A DNA stretch of 64,000 nt from NCBI GenBank assembly GCA_019423745.1, contig JAHZAV010000002.1, positions 86,528 through 150,527 on the forward strand. Direction: 5' to 3'. Source of the stretch: Lachnospiraceae bacterium. Its GTDB lineage: Bacteria > Bacillota > Clostridia > Lachnospirales > Lachnospiraceae. Numbering within the stretch: position 1 is the first letter of the stretch; every line of letters starts with the position of its first letter. Position numbers and translations under genes: made by a program. Below, one piece after another: positions 50,946 to 58,830 of the stretch. The notes beneath the pieces are model-generated. The model did not search any database. It worked only from the letters and a program-made list of their open reading frames with translations, and was not told the origin of the DNA.

Positions 50946-53132
50946 CTATTTTTTCTTTTTCCCTTTTTTGCTGACTTTTTCCGGTACTTTTTTCACTCCA
51001 ATTTTGGCCTTCATCACATACCACAAAGAACCTGTGATACATACAGAAGAATAAGCTCCACATACAATACCCACCATCAAAGGTAGTGCAAACTCCTTGA
51101 TGGAGCTGACACCAAGAATATACAATACTGCAATCGTCATGAATGTAGTTAATGAAGTATAAATACTTCTGGTTAAGGTCTGCGTGATACTCTTATTTAC
51201 CAAATATGCAAGATCTGTCGTTTTGGTTTGCAGACGTAATTCTTCACGGATACGGTCAAAAATTACTATTGTAGCATTGATAGAATATCCGAAAATCGTC
51301 AACAAGCAGGCGATAAAGGTGTTTCCCACAGATATTCTTGATACTGCGTAAAATATAATTACAATAAGCACATCATGCAACAGTGCCAGAACAGCACTGG
51401 TCGCAAACCGGATATCTTTAAACCGCAGCCAGATATAAAGCAACATAAATACAGTTGCTACAATTACAGCAACAACTGCATCCTTACGCATCTCGCTGCT
51501 GACAGTAGAACTAATATTTTCTGATGTAATCTTACTTTCATCTACCTGGAAATTATCAACAAGTGCCTGATTTAATTCCTCACGTTTATCCAGATCCAGA
51601 GTCACTGTCTTAATCACAACCTGATTGGTTCCTGCAACCTTTTGAGTCTGTACATTTTTATCTCCCGTTACCTTTTCTACAACCGGAACGATTTCAGAAT
51701 CAATCTCATCAATCGTATAGTCCTCATTAAAGGTTACATTGGTAGAAGTACCCCCCTCAAACTCCAGACTGTAAGCCATAGCACCTTTTCCTCTGGCAGA
51801 ATTGATACCCATATATGCAATACCGGCAACAATTACCACAAGTGAAATTGCAAAAAATATTGCTTTCTTTCCAACAAAATTAATGGGTTCTCTTTCCTTC
51901 CTTGGCCGATAGTAAAGTTTTTCATTTTTTAATCCTACCGCATAGAATGCAAATACAATCACTCTTGTAATCACAAGTGCAGTAAACATAGAAACAATAA
52001 TACCAATTCCCAATGTCTGTGCAAAACCTTTTACACTTCCACTTCCAAGGAACCATAGAACAACCGCTGCGATCAAAGTTGTTACATTACCGTCTACAAT
52101 AGCTGACATTGCCTTATTGAAGCCGGATTTCAAAGCATTGCGAACGCTCTTTCCTTTTGTCATTTCCTCTTTTACACGGGCAAAAATAATGACATTCGCA
52201 TCCACAGCCATACCAATACTAAGGATGATACCTGCAATACCAGGCAGGGTCAACGTTACATTAAACGCATTTAAAATTACCAGGACGAGACCTGTATAGA
52301 TCAAAAGTGCTAAACCGGACGCCAAACCTGGCAGAAGATAAACAAAACACAAAAATACAAATATGAGCGCCAGACCAATCGCTCCGGCAAGCAAGCTCGT
52401 ACTGATTGCCTGCTCTCCAAGCTGTGCACCTACTACATTAGAACGAAGTTCCTCAAGTTCAAGCTTCAAACCTCCAATACGGATCGTAGATGCAAGATTT
52501 TCTGCCTCTTCATACGTGAAATTTCCAGTAATAAAAGCCTGTCCTCCTGTAATAGCATCCTGTACAGTAGGCGCGCTGATTGTTTCTCCATCATAAATAA
52601 TAGCAATCTGCTTTCCAATATTTTCACTGGTAGCATCTGCAAATTTCTTTGTTCCTTCTTCCGTCAAGTCCAATTCTACCGAATACTCTGTTGCCCCAGT
52701 TGTCTGATTTTGTCCTGACTGAACAGATGCTGTCTTTACATCTGACCCCGTGATAACTGTCTCGCCGTCTGTTGTCTGAAATGCCAGTGATCCTGGTTTC
52801 CCAAGTTCCTCCAGAATCGCATTGGCATCGCTTACTCCAGGAATTTCGATATTAATACGGTCGTCTCCTTCCTGGTAAACGCTAGCCTCAGTACTATACT
52901 GTTCTACACGTCTCTGAAGCTTATAGATTGTATCACTCATTTCTTCACTGGTAGGATTCTCATCCTTTACCTGATAAGTAATACTAACACCACCGGCCAG
53001 GTCCAGACCTAGCGTAATATTTCTGGTTGCCCCTGTTCCCAGCTCACCAAACCCTTTCACACAGGTAAATGCAAGAAGCACCAGCAGTGCCGCTGTTAAA
53101 ATCAGGCTTAATATGCCCTTCTTCTTATTCAT
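50946..53132 (-). CDS. secDF: Protein translocase SecDF fusion
   Basis: This 728-residue membrane protein fuses SecD and SecF, using the proton gradient to help SecYEG export proteins. SecD (about 1-400) starts with one helix, then the P1 periplasmic domain with LGLDLAGGVSITYQV, and ends in five helices with ILSIGMAVDANVIIFARVKEEM. SecF (about 420-700) carries MAYSLEFEGGTSTNV, then VALLHDVLI, FGYSINATIVIFDRIREELR and the last helices. The C-terminus is Lys-rich. The DAN and NxT-D motif residues for proton transfer are kept. Four bases separate it from scfB, an unusual fixed neighbour in SCIFF clusters. Confidence 0.97.
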   Translation of the reverse strand: MNKKKGILSLILTAALLVLLAFTCVKGFGELGTGATRNITLGLDLAGGVSITYQVKDENPTSEEMSDTIYKLQRRVEQYSTEASVYQEGDDRINIEIPGVSDANAILEELGKPGSLAFQTTDGETVITGSDVKTASVQSGQNQTTGATEYSVELDLTEEGTKKFADATSENIGKQIAIIYDGETISAPTVQDAITGGQAFITGNFTYEEAENLASTIRIGGLKLELEELRSNVVGAQLGEQAISTSLLAGAIGLALIFVFLCFVYLLPGLASGLALLIYTGLVLVILNAFNVTLTLPGIAGIILSIGMAVDANVIIFARVKEEMTKGKSVRNALKSGFNKAMSAIVDGNVTTLIAAVVLWFLGSGSVKGFAQTLGIGIIVSMFTALVITRVIVFAFYAVGLKNEKLYYRPRKEREPINFVGKKAIFFAISLVVIVAGIAYMGINSARGKGAMAYSLEFEGGTSTNVTFNEDYTIDEIDSEIVPVVEKVTGDKNVQTQKVAGTNQVVIKTVTLDLDKREELNQALVDNFQVDESKITSENISSTVSSEMRKDAVVAVIVATVFMLLYIWLRFKDIRFATSAVLALLHDVLIVIIFYAVSRISVGNTFIACLLTIFGYSINATIVIFDRIREELRLQTKTTDLAYLVNKSITQTLTRSIYTSLTTFMTIAVLYILGVSSIKEFALPLMVGIVCGAYSSVCITGSLWYVMKAKIGVKKVPEKVSKKGKKKK

Positions 53133-53135
53133 TGC

Positions 53136-54545
53136 CTACACTCCTTCTTCTTCTATTTGTGCCATTGCCGCTTTCATCATAATCGCACACTCTACACGTT
53201 TCCGTTGCATTTCACAGCCAATATCATAAGTATCATGAATGGTACCATGGAAATTATAGGAATTAGCCATACATCCGCCGCTGCAGTAGAATTTTGCAAA
53301 ACAATCCCTGCATTTTTCCTTGGAATATACACTGCATCCTCTAAATTCTTCTGCAATCTCCGGTTTGGTAATTCCTTCATCCACATTTCCCATCAAAAAC
53401 TCTTCTTTACCAACGAACTGATGGCAAGGATATAAATCCCCCCACGGTGTCACTGCTAAATATTCCGTACCAGATCCACAACCGGATAAACGTTTCGAAA
53501 TACAGGGACCTCCTTCCAAATCAATCATAAAATGGAAGAATTGGAAGCCTCTTCCTTCTTTTTCCCTCTGTATCATAATTTGGGCAAGTTTATCATATTC
53601 TTCACATATCTTCGGGATATCTTCCTGTCTGATTGCATAAGGATCAGATTCCTCCCCTACTACTGGTTCAATAGACATCTGTTTAAATCCAAGATCTGCA
53701 AAATGAAGAATATCATTAGAAAAATCCAGATTATTCCTTGTAAAGGTTCCCCGGATATAATATTTCTCCTGATTTCTGCTCTCGGCAAGCTTCTGAAATT
53801 TAGGCACGATCAGATCATAACTTCCTTTTCCATTTCTAAAAGGTCTCATCTGGTCGTTAATTTCCTTTCTTCCGTCCAGACTTAACACGACATTATCCAT
53901 TTCTTTATTAATAAATTCCTGTATCTCATCATTAAGCAGTACACCATTAGTTGTTACAGTAAAACGGAAATGTTTATCATGAAGTTTTTCCTGCTCTCTG
54001 CCATATGCCACCAAATCCTTGACTACCTGCCAATTCATCAACGGCTCCCCTCCAAAGAAATCTACTTCCAGATTTCTTCTGCTGCCAGAATTCTGTATCA
54101 GGAAATCCAGCGCCTTACGCCCTACTTCATAGCTCATCAATGCCCTGCGTCCATGGTATTCTCCCTCTTCAGCAAAGCAATATTTACAGGCAAGGTTGCA
54201 ATCATGTGCAATATGAAGGCACAGTGCCTTAACCACAGTCTTTCTTTTCTTTACTTCTCCTACATATGGCTCATAAATATCCTCTGTAAAAAGCCTTCCT
54301 GCCTGTGTAAGCTCTATAATATCATCCAGTGCATCCTCAATTTCTTCTTTTTTATATGTATCTTTCATTCTGTCAAGAAGCATTTGTTTCGTTTCCGGTT
54401 GTTCCAGGCTTTTAACCGTCGGTTCCTCTTCTCCCTCCTGCAAGAGCTCCAGCATCCGGTAACACAGATCATCTACCAGGTGCACTGCTCCGCTATACAC
54501 ATCCAGAACAATATTATAACCATTATTACGGTACTGATGTATCAC
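53136..54545 (-). CDS. scfB: Thioether-forming SCIFF peptide maturase ScfB (radical SAM)
   Basis: This 469-residue radical SAM enzyme joins cysteine sulfurs of the SCIFF peptide to alpha or beta carbons of nearby residues. Residues 1-100 form the RiPP recognition element region (YNIVLDVYSGAVHLVDDL). The cluster motif is CNLACKYC (Cys116, 120, 123). The core contains FFGGEPLMNWQVVKDLV. The C-terminal SPASM-like domain has GPCISKRLSGCGSGTEYLAV, YPCHQF, CSVYSKEKCRDCFAKFYCSGGC, enough for two auxiliary clusters. The start is a GTG, fixed by AAGGGG nine bases upstream and the family-typical IHQYRNNGYN. The precursor gene is scfA upstream. Confidence 0.95.
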   Translation of the reverse strand: MIHQYRNNGYNIVLDVYSGAVHLVDDLCYRMLELLQEGEEEPTVKSLEQPETKQMLLDRMKDTYKKEEIEDALDDIIELTQAGRLFTEDIYEPYVGEVKKRKTVVKALCLHIAHDCNLACKYCFAEEGEYHGRRALMSYEVGRKALDFLIQNSGSRRNLEVDFFGGEPLMNWQVVKDLVAYGREQEKLHDKHFRFTVTTNGVLLNDEIQEFINKEMDNVVLSLDGRKEINDQMRPFRNGKGSYDLIVPKFQKLAESRNQEKYYIRGTFTRNNLDFSNDILHFADLGFKQMSIEPVVGEESDPYAIRQEDIPKICEEYDKLAQIMIQREKEGRGFQFFHFMIDLEGGPCISKRLSGCGSGTEYLAVTPWGDLYPCHQFVGKEEFLMGNVDEGITKPEIAEEFRGCSVYSKEKCRDCFAKFYCSGGCMANSYNFHGTIHDTYDIGCEMQRKRVECAIMMKAAMAQIEEEGV

Positions 54546-54721
54546 CCTTTCGTACCCCTTTCTGTTTTTGTTTCCTCTTTTTTACTCTATTCGAAAAATA
54601 AAGCGGAATCTATCCACTTTATTATTCTTTTAATATGTAACAATATATTTTTGTCTTTCAATCTGCTGATACAGCGCTGAATAAATCTCAGCCGCAAAAA
54701 ATTCTCTAAAAAAGCACAAAA

Positions 54722-54758
54722 TGTATCGTATAGGGAACCCAGTTTCCTATACGATACA
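54722..54758 (-). terminator. Strong hairpin between scfA and scfB (attenuator)
   Basis: Arms TGTATCGTATAGGGAA and TTTCCTATACGATACA pair over 16 bases with one wobble around CCCAG, and on the minus strand are followed by TTTTGTGCTTTTTTAG. This should terminate most scfA transcripts and let a fraction continue into scfB-secDF, keeping precursor peptide in excess. The remainder of 54546-54797 holds nothing else I can support. Confidence 0.8.
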
Positions 54759-54797
54759 AACATTACCTCTTATTGAGCTTCTTTGTTCATCAGTTCC

Positions 54798-54941
54798 TTA
54801 TTTCTTCTGTTCGCATGTCTGATTTCCTACTGTACAGGAAGTTTTGCAAGCAGATTGACAGGATGTCTGACATTCTCCACAGCCACCTTTTTTCATTGTA
54901 TTATTTAAGGTCTGTGTATTCAATGTTTTTATATGTTTCAT
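54798..54941 (-). CDS. scfA: SCIFF precursor peptide (six cysteines in forty-five residues)
   Basis: This 47-residue RiPP precursor is easily missed because of its size. It starts MKHIKTLNTQTLNNTMKKGG, which is the conserved leader, and continues with CGECQTSCQSACKTSC and TVGNQTCEQKK. Cysteines are at residues 21, 24, 28, 32, 36 and 43, giving the six-cysteine pattern. Thr and Ser between them are the expected thioether acceptors. AAGGAGG stands eight bases before the ATG. It lies upstream of scfB in the same orientation, with a strong hairpin between. The mature product's role is unknown in the literature; a quorum or housekeeping function has been suggested. Confidence 0.96.
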   Translation of the reverse strand: MKHIKTLNTQTLNNTMKKGGCGECQTSCQSACKTSCTVGNQTCEQKK

Positions 54942-54976
54942 CCTTGCAGCCTCCTTCTCTTTCTTTAACTTATGCT

Positions 54977-54982
54977 ATTATA
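54977..54982 (-). promoter_or_regulatory. Extended -10 promoter of scfA
   Basis: TGCTATAAT on the minus strand gives an extended -10 (TG plus TATAAT, 54982-54977) 36 bases before the scfA ATG. A -35 (TTCCAA, 17 bases upstream) is weak. The -10 is part of a short palindrome TGCTATTATAGCA. Confidence 0.6.
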
Positions 54983-55012
54983 GCACATGCCCCTGCTTTT
55001 TGGAAGTATTTT

Positions 55013-55387
55013 TTAGGAAATCATTCCTCCGATCATTCCTCCTCCAGCGCACAAAAGAAAGGTTGTCACCATGTGTATTCCGCTGCCATCAAAACTCCTA
55101 TATACTCCCAAAGTAATAAATACAAGGAGCAGAAAATACAACACACCGATTGTCATTCCCCATACAAATCGTCTCACTTTAGCAGTTTTTCCAATTACAA
55201 TACCTCCCACCAAAGTAGCTGCAATGTAGATGGCTACAATCCCTGCAGATACTGCCTGTTCTCCCAATTTGAGTTTATACAGCAGAAAAGCAAGCCCTAT
55301 AAGAAGCACTCCTGTCACAATATAAGAAATCAACAGCGCTTTTAATACCCACAGTATTTTCGTTTCTTTCCCCATTTTTCTATCCAT
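55013..55387 (-). CDS. TIGR04086 family membrane protein
   Basis: This ~124-residue protein has four hydrophobic helices: VLKALLISYIVTGVLLIGLAFLLY, AGIVAIYIAATLVGGIVIG, WGMTIGVLYFLLLVFITLGV and VTTFLLCAGGGMIGGMI (parts). The ISYIVTG and GGMIGGMI ends match the TIGR04086 family, which is typically found next to SCIFF genes. The role is unknown. ATG 55387 with AAGGAGAAAAGG upstream is favoured over an ATG eight codons before. It ends 71 bases before scfA, and the scfA promoter lies in that gap. Confidence 0.85.
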   Translation of the reverse strand: MDRKMGKETKILWVLKALLISYIVTGVLLIGLAFLLYKLKLGEQAVSAGIVAIYIAATLVGGIVIGKTAKVRRFVWGMTIGVLYFLLLVFITLGVYRSFDGSGIHMVTTFLLCAGGGMIGGMIS

Positions 55388-55468
55388 ATCCTTTTCTCCT
55401 TGTCCAGTCATTTCCTATCTAATTGATATGAAAGGATAAGACAGTTTATGAATAGGATATGAGATTTT

Positions 55469-56014
55469 TTATTGCTCCATCTGACGCCCCAGAAAACCCG
55501 ACCCACAGGAGGCAAGCTTCATTTCCGTATCGCCCATTTTCTTTTTTCCGTCCTCTTCTAAAAGAATGACTCCTCCAATTACGTCGCCTTGTGCAAGAAT
55601 TGGACAAATCACTTCCTGACCATAACCATTATGATCATCTGTAATTTTCACAAATCCTTTGTCTCCTTGTAATGCCAGGATATCCTTGCGTCCTTCCAGT
55701 GCCTTTTCAAGAGCTTTCGTAATATATTTCTCCTGAAATTCTTTTTTTCCACTCCCTGCCGCTGCCACAATCTGATCCATATCACAAATACACACCAAAT
55801 GGCCTGACGCCTGCGCCAGACTTTCTGCATACTGACCTGCAAATGCTGACAGTTCTCCAATGGGCGAATACTTTTTTAAAATAATCTCTCCTTCTCTATC
55901 TGTAAATATTTCTAATGGATCGCCTTCCCGGATCCTCAACGTTCTTCTAATTTCTTTTGGTATGACCACCCGTCCCAGATCGTCGATTCGCCTTACGATT
56001 CCTGTTGCTTTCAT
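55469..56014 (-). CDS. spoVT: Stage V sporulation protein T (AbrB-like regulator)
   Basis: SpoVT modulates forespore sigma-G dependent genes in endospore formers. The 181-residue protein has an N-terminal AbrB swapped-hairpin DNA-binding domain (MKATGIVRRIDDLGRVVIPK, then EIRRTLRIREGDPLEIF) and a C-terminal GAF domain (about 55-178) ending in LASCGSGFLGRQME. It is one of the strongest signs that this organism sporulates. The upstream leader (56015-56111) contains GATAACGGTAGTATC, a short inverted repeat, but no certain sigma-G promoter. Confidence 0.95.
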   Translation of the reverse strand: MKATGIVRRIDDLGRVVIPKEIRRTLRIREGDPLEIFTDREGEIILKKYSPIGELSAFAGQYAESLAQASGHLVCICDMDQIVAAAGSGKKEFQEKYITKALEKALEGRKDILALQGDKGFVKITDDHNGYGQEVICPILAQGDVIGGVILLEEDGKKKMGDTEMKLASCGSGFLGRQMEQ

Positions 56015-56111
56015 AATAAAATTTCCTCCATTTTACATTCTTCCCATTTATCTTTCTTTTTGTAGATAACGGTAGTATCTGTAAAATAGAGGAAATTATA
56101 CACTTCATTTT

Positions 56112-56654
56112 CTAATCTTTAATTCTGAAAATTCTAGCTCTGAATCTGGTCCACAAATGAGCCTGAAAATACTCGTATGCATTATCATAAATCCACAAAA
56201 GGAACCATCCTCCAATAATCACAACTATTTTCAGGGCTCCTGAAAGTTTTCTGGAAAATAATAGTTCCTGAAAAAACAGCACGAGGGGAATATACATTGC
56301 ATTAAACAAAATAAATTTTATCCACCAAAAAACAGCTCTATTCTGAAGTTTTTTGGGGCCTTTAGCAAGAACTCTCCATATCCCTTCCACAGCGATAATG
56401 TACAACCCCATAGCAGCAAAGGAAATTACATAAAATTTGTTGGGCGCCAAAATCACTCCAAGAAGTACTGCTGCAAGATAAAATGCAACACCCATTTTCA
56501 TTCCCATCTCGCGAATTACGATTCCGACAAAATAAGAGCCCGCTGCCAGAAAAAACAATGTTCCTGTTTCAATTACACTTCCCAATACCATGCAAAGTAC
56601 ACACAGGGCAAGCAGCAGCCCTCCAAAAGCCATCATCTTCGTCTTTACATGCAT
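56112..56654 (-). CDS. Uncharacterised polytopic membrane protein (third gene of DUF5685/J-protein cluster)
   Basis: I do not recognise a named family. The ~180-residue protein has five or six hydrophobic helices, including MAFGGLLLALCVLCMVLG, TGTLFFLAAGSYFVGIV, MGVAFYLAAVLLGVILAP and IVVIIGGWFLLWIYDNAYEYF (parts). It has a conserved-looking Arg/Lys-rich middle loop and a basic C-terminal end. ATG 56654 (M9 of the longest frame) overlaps the J-protein gene by ten bases; GGAGGAG lies eleven bases before. The overlap points to coupling with the J-protein and thus to a membrane target for that co-chaperone; this is inference. Confidence 0.75.
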   Translation of the reverse strand: MHVKTKMMAFGGLLLALCVLCMVLGSVIETGTLFFLAAGSYFVGIVIREMGMKMGVAFYLAAVLLGVILAPNKFYVISFAAMGLYIIAVEGIWRVLAKGPKKLQNRAVFWWIKFILFNAMYIPLVLFFQELLFSRKLSGALKIVVIIGGWFLLWIYDNAYEYFQAHLWTRFRARIFRIKD

Positions 56655-57274
56655 TGACAGAGGTCTCCTCCCATACATTCACAGCACTGATCTGCAATAC
56701 AGAGATCACAGCACATATTTCCTGTTCCGCAGCTTCCTCCTCCCATTCCATAACCACCGTAAGAGCCACTCTGATATCTGCGGCTGTTAAATTCAATCTG
56801 GTTGAGAAGCTGCCTGTACTGCACATTATTAGGTTCCATATTCACAGCCTGTGCTGCATGATCCCTTGCAACAATATTATTTCCAAGTCCAGCATTTGCA
56901 AAGGCACTGGCATAATACCACATAGATGTCCGGTTCGGCATACGATTTAAAAGATTTAATGCTTCATGATATCTTCTGTTATTAATAAAATTGATGACCG
57001 CCTGCATCTCTACATCTTGATCACCAGACGATTGCTGGTATCTGCCATAGTTGTAAGAACCTGTCGACTGTCCGGCTCCGGAAGATCTCTGCCGCATAAT
57101 CTCATCATACGCTTCCTGTATCTCTTTAAATTTTTCTTCCGCAAGATCTGCCAGTGGATTGTCTACATTTGCATCCGGATGATATTTCCGGCTTAAATCT
57201 CTATAGGCTCTTTTCACTTCATCATCGGATGCATTGGGAGATATCCCCAGAACATCATATGGATTTTTTGTCAT
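56645..57274 (-). CDS. J-domain protein with TPR-like middle and cysteine-rich tail
   Basis: This 209-residue protein begins with a complete J domain (residues 1-70: NPYDVLGISPNASDDEVKRAYRDLSRKYHPDANV, with HPD). A helical middle (about 95-170) resembles TPRs: INFINNRRYHEALNLLNRMPN and YYASAFANAGLGNNIVARDHAAQAV. The tail is Gly/Tyr-rich and ends with nine cysteines in about 32 residues (CGTGNMCCDLC, CCECMGGDLCQCM), suggesting metal binding or acylation. It lacks the DnaJ zinc-finger and client domains, so it is a type III J-protein. ATG 57274 (AGGA upstream) is chosen over 57361. It overlaps DUF5685 by 20 nt. Confidence 0.88.
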   Translation of the reverse strand: MTKNPYDVLGISPNASDDEVKRAYRDLSRKYHPDANVDNPLADLAEEKFKEIQEAYDEIMRQRSSGAGQSTGSYNYGRYQQSSGDQDVEMQAVINFINNRRYHEALNLLNRMPNRTSMWYYASAFANAGLGNNIVARDHAAQAVNMEPNNVQYRQLLNQIEFNSRRYQSGSYGGYGMGGGSCGTGNMCCDLCIADQCCECMGGDLCQCM

Positions 57275-58133
57275 TGTTTTGTTCGTCCTCTCTTTTATCG
57301 GTTTCTTTTGTTTCTTTTGCATCTGCATGTATGCTTCGATAACGATTCCATACTCCATCATACAAAATATTTCTCAAAATGTCTATATCTAATAAACATG
57401 GGAGTTTTTCAAATTCTGCACTACACTCACCCATCATCATACACAGAATATCCCACATTTTTTTTTCATAATCTTCCTTTTCAGCAAGTTCTTTCAAAGG
57501 ATTATATCTGTTAGCTTTCTGATCCTCTTCCAAATCTTCGTAAGCATCCATAATATAAATAAATTTCCCCAGAAAAAAACCCATTCTCCTTAATGTTTCT
57601 GCCCACACATCTTCGTGGATAACCAGAAGTTCTCCCATCATACGTCCAAAGCATCCTGCAACACGATCGATATCAGTACTATTTTCCCTTTCCAAAATAG
57701 CCAACTCTTTCAGCGCGTTTTCAAAGACCATACTTTGACGCTCATAAACGCAGGAAAGTTTTTCCTTTTTGGCCTGAAAAAGCTTTTTACCAATCAGGCT
57801 TTTCTTTTTCCTGTCATCCTCCCAATCATCTTTAAAATGATAATAACTCATTAATATATTCATATCGGCACAATAACTCGTTATTTCATTCAATAACATT
57901 TTCTGTTTTTTAATGGGATGAAATTTACAGCGATGTTCCTCCATCTCATTTGCAGTCTCGTACAAAGATCCCAAAAGAATCACCACAAAAGTCATATCAT
58001 ACGTAAGTGTCATCTGCCCCATAGCCCCGTACCTTTTTTTCAGTTCCTGGCATAGCCCGCAGTAATACGCTTTATATTTTCTGAAATCTTTCATTTTAAG
58101 CTCTGGCTCATAAATTCTGATATATCCAAACAT
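57255..58133 (-). CDS. DUF5685 family protein
   Basis: This 292-residue protein belongs to DUF5685, recognised by the start MFGYIRIYEPELKMKDF and YYCGLCQELKKRYG (CxxC, residues 25-28). It is almost wholly helical, with two acidic clusters, KDDWEDD (101-107) and DAYEDLEED (196-204), placed as the two Asp-rich motifs of class I isoprenoid synthases would be. That resemblance is inference and the activity is unknown. The last ~30 residues are charged and probably disordered. It starts the overlapping triplet with the J-protein and membrane genes. GGGGAGAG precedes the ATG. Confidence 0.85.
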   Translation of the reverse strand: MFGYIRIYEPELKMKDFRKYKAYYCGLCQELKKRYGAMGQMTLTYDMTFVVILLGSLYETANEMEEHRCKFHPIKKQKMLLNEITSYCADMNILMSYYHFKDDWEDDRKKKSLIGKKLFQAKKEKLSCVYERQSMVFENALKELAILERENSTDIDRVAGCFGRMMGELLVIHEDVWAETLRRMGFFLGKFIYIMDAYEDLEEDQKANRYNPLKELAEKEDYEKKMWDILCMMMGECSAEFEKLPCLLDIDILRNILYDGVWNRYRSIHADAKETKETDKREDEQNNDKKSI

Positions 58134-58256
58134 TTACTCTCCCCGGCGCCTTTATACATATATGAGTAGATCTACAAAAAACGCCCTTCTACATGAAATA
58201 TTCTGCCAGATATTGTATCAGATTTCCTACTTTTCCGTCAATTCACCTTCCAAGCC

Positions 58257-58285
58257 TTTTCATTTTTCTTTCTCTTCGCTATAAT
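58257..58285 (+). promoter_or_regulatory. Promoter of yqeY
   Basis: TTTTCA (58257-58262), 17 bases, TATAAT (58280-58285), ending 15 bases before AGGAGG. The -35 is weak. Confidence 0.6.
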
Positions 58286-58315
58286 AAAAGAAAAAATACT
58301 AGGAGGAACATAATC

Positions 58316-58762
58316 ATGAGCAAAATTGATGAAGTAAGAAGCGCTATGGTACAGGCAATGAAAGCCGGCGACAAAGAAACAAAGGAAACTCTGTCCATGC
58401 TCCTTGCTGCTTTAAAAAATAAAGCAATCGACAAACGATCTGATCTGACAGAAGAGGAAGAAATTCAAGTAGTTCTAAAAGAAATTAAACAGACAAAGGA
58501 AACTCTTGAAATGACTCCGGCTGATCGTACAGAAATCATTGAAGAATGCAAAAGCAGACTTGCCGTTCTGGAACAGTATGCACCTGCCATGATGGGAGAA
58601 GCTGAAATTCGAGATATTATAGCTGCCACTCTTGCAGAACTTGGTATTGAAACTCCGGCACCATCCGATAAAGGAAAAATTATGAAAGCCCTTATGCCTA
58701 AAGTAAAGGGGAAGGCTGATGGAAAACTGGTAAATGAACTGGTTGGCAGTTATATGAAATAG
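58316..58762 (+). CDS. GatB/YqeY domain-containing protein
   Basis: This 148-residue protein is a stand-alone YqeY domain, the helical tail module found also at the end of GatB. ID-EVRSAMVQAMKAGDKETKETLSMLLAALKNKAID (in part RSAMVQAMKAGDKETKETL), LEQYAPAMMGEAEIRDII and DKGKIMKALMPKVKGKADGKLVNELV are family signatures. It may interact with tRNA or the amidotransferase; no activity is established. ATG 58316 has AGGAGG at good distance; the frame extends to 58193 without one. The stop lies at the edge of the palindrome shared with prsA. Confidence 0.93.
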   Translation: MSKIDEVRSAMVQAMKAGDKETKETLSMLLAALKNKAIDKRSDLTEEEEIQVVLKEIKQTKETLEMTPADRTEIIEECKSRLAVLEQYAPAMMGEAEIRDIIAATLAELGIETPAPSDKGKIMKALMPKVKGKADGKLVNELVGSYMK

Positions 58763-58830
58763 TTAAAAAAGTAACAGGGGACGTAGTAAAATTGAATTTT
58801 ATTACGTCCCCTGTTACTTTTTTAACTATT
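58758..58830. repeat. 73-nt near-perfect palindrome carrying both stop codons (bidirectional terminator)
   Basis: Arms of 36 bases (58758-58793 and 58795-58830) match with one wobble and a single-base centre. They contain AGTTAAAAAAGTAACAGGGG and ACGTAGTAAAATT. The TAG stop of yqeY and the TAG stop of prsA lie symmetrically at the two ends, so the element supplies the stops of both convergent genes and would terminate on both strands (TTTTTTAACT). The core TTACGTCCC recurs in the palindrome at 45401-45457. Confidence 0.88.

Noticed and set aside
53970..54680. A 236-codon open frame opposite scfB
   Set aside because: It lies antisense to conserved scfB codons and runs into the intergenic region without any start signal; judged a shadow.
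56015..56111. A sigma-G promoter for spoVT
   Set aside because: Some AT-rich and inverted-repeat sequence is present, but I could not find a convincing sigma-G -35/-10 pair.
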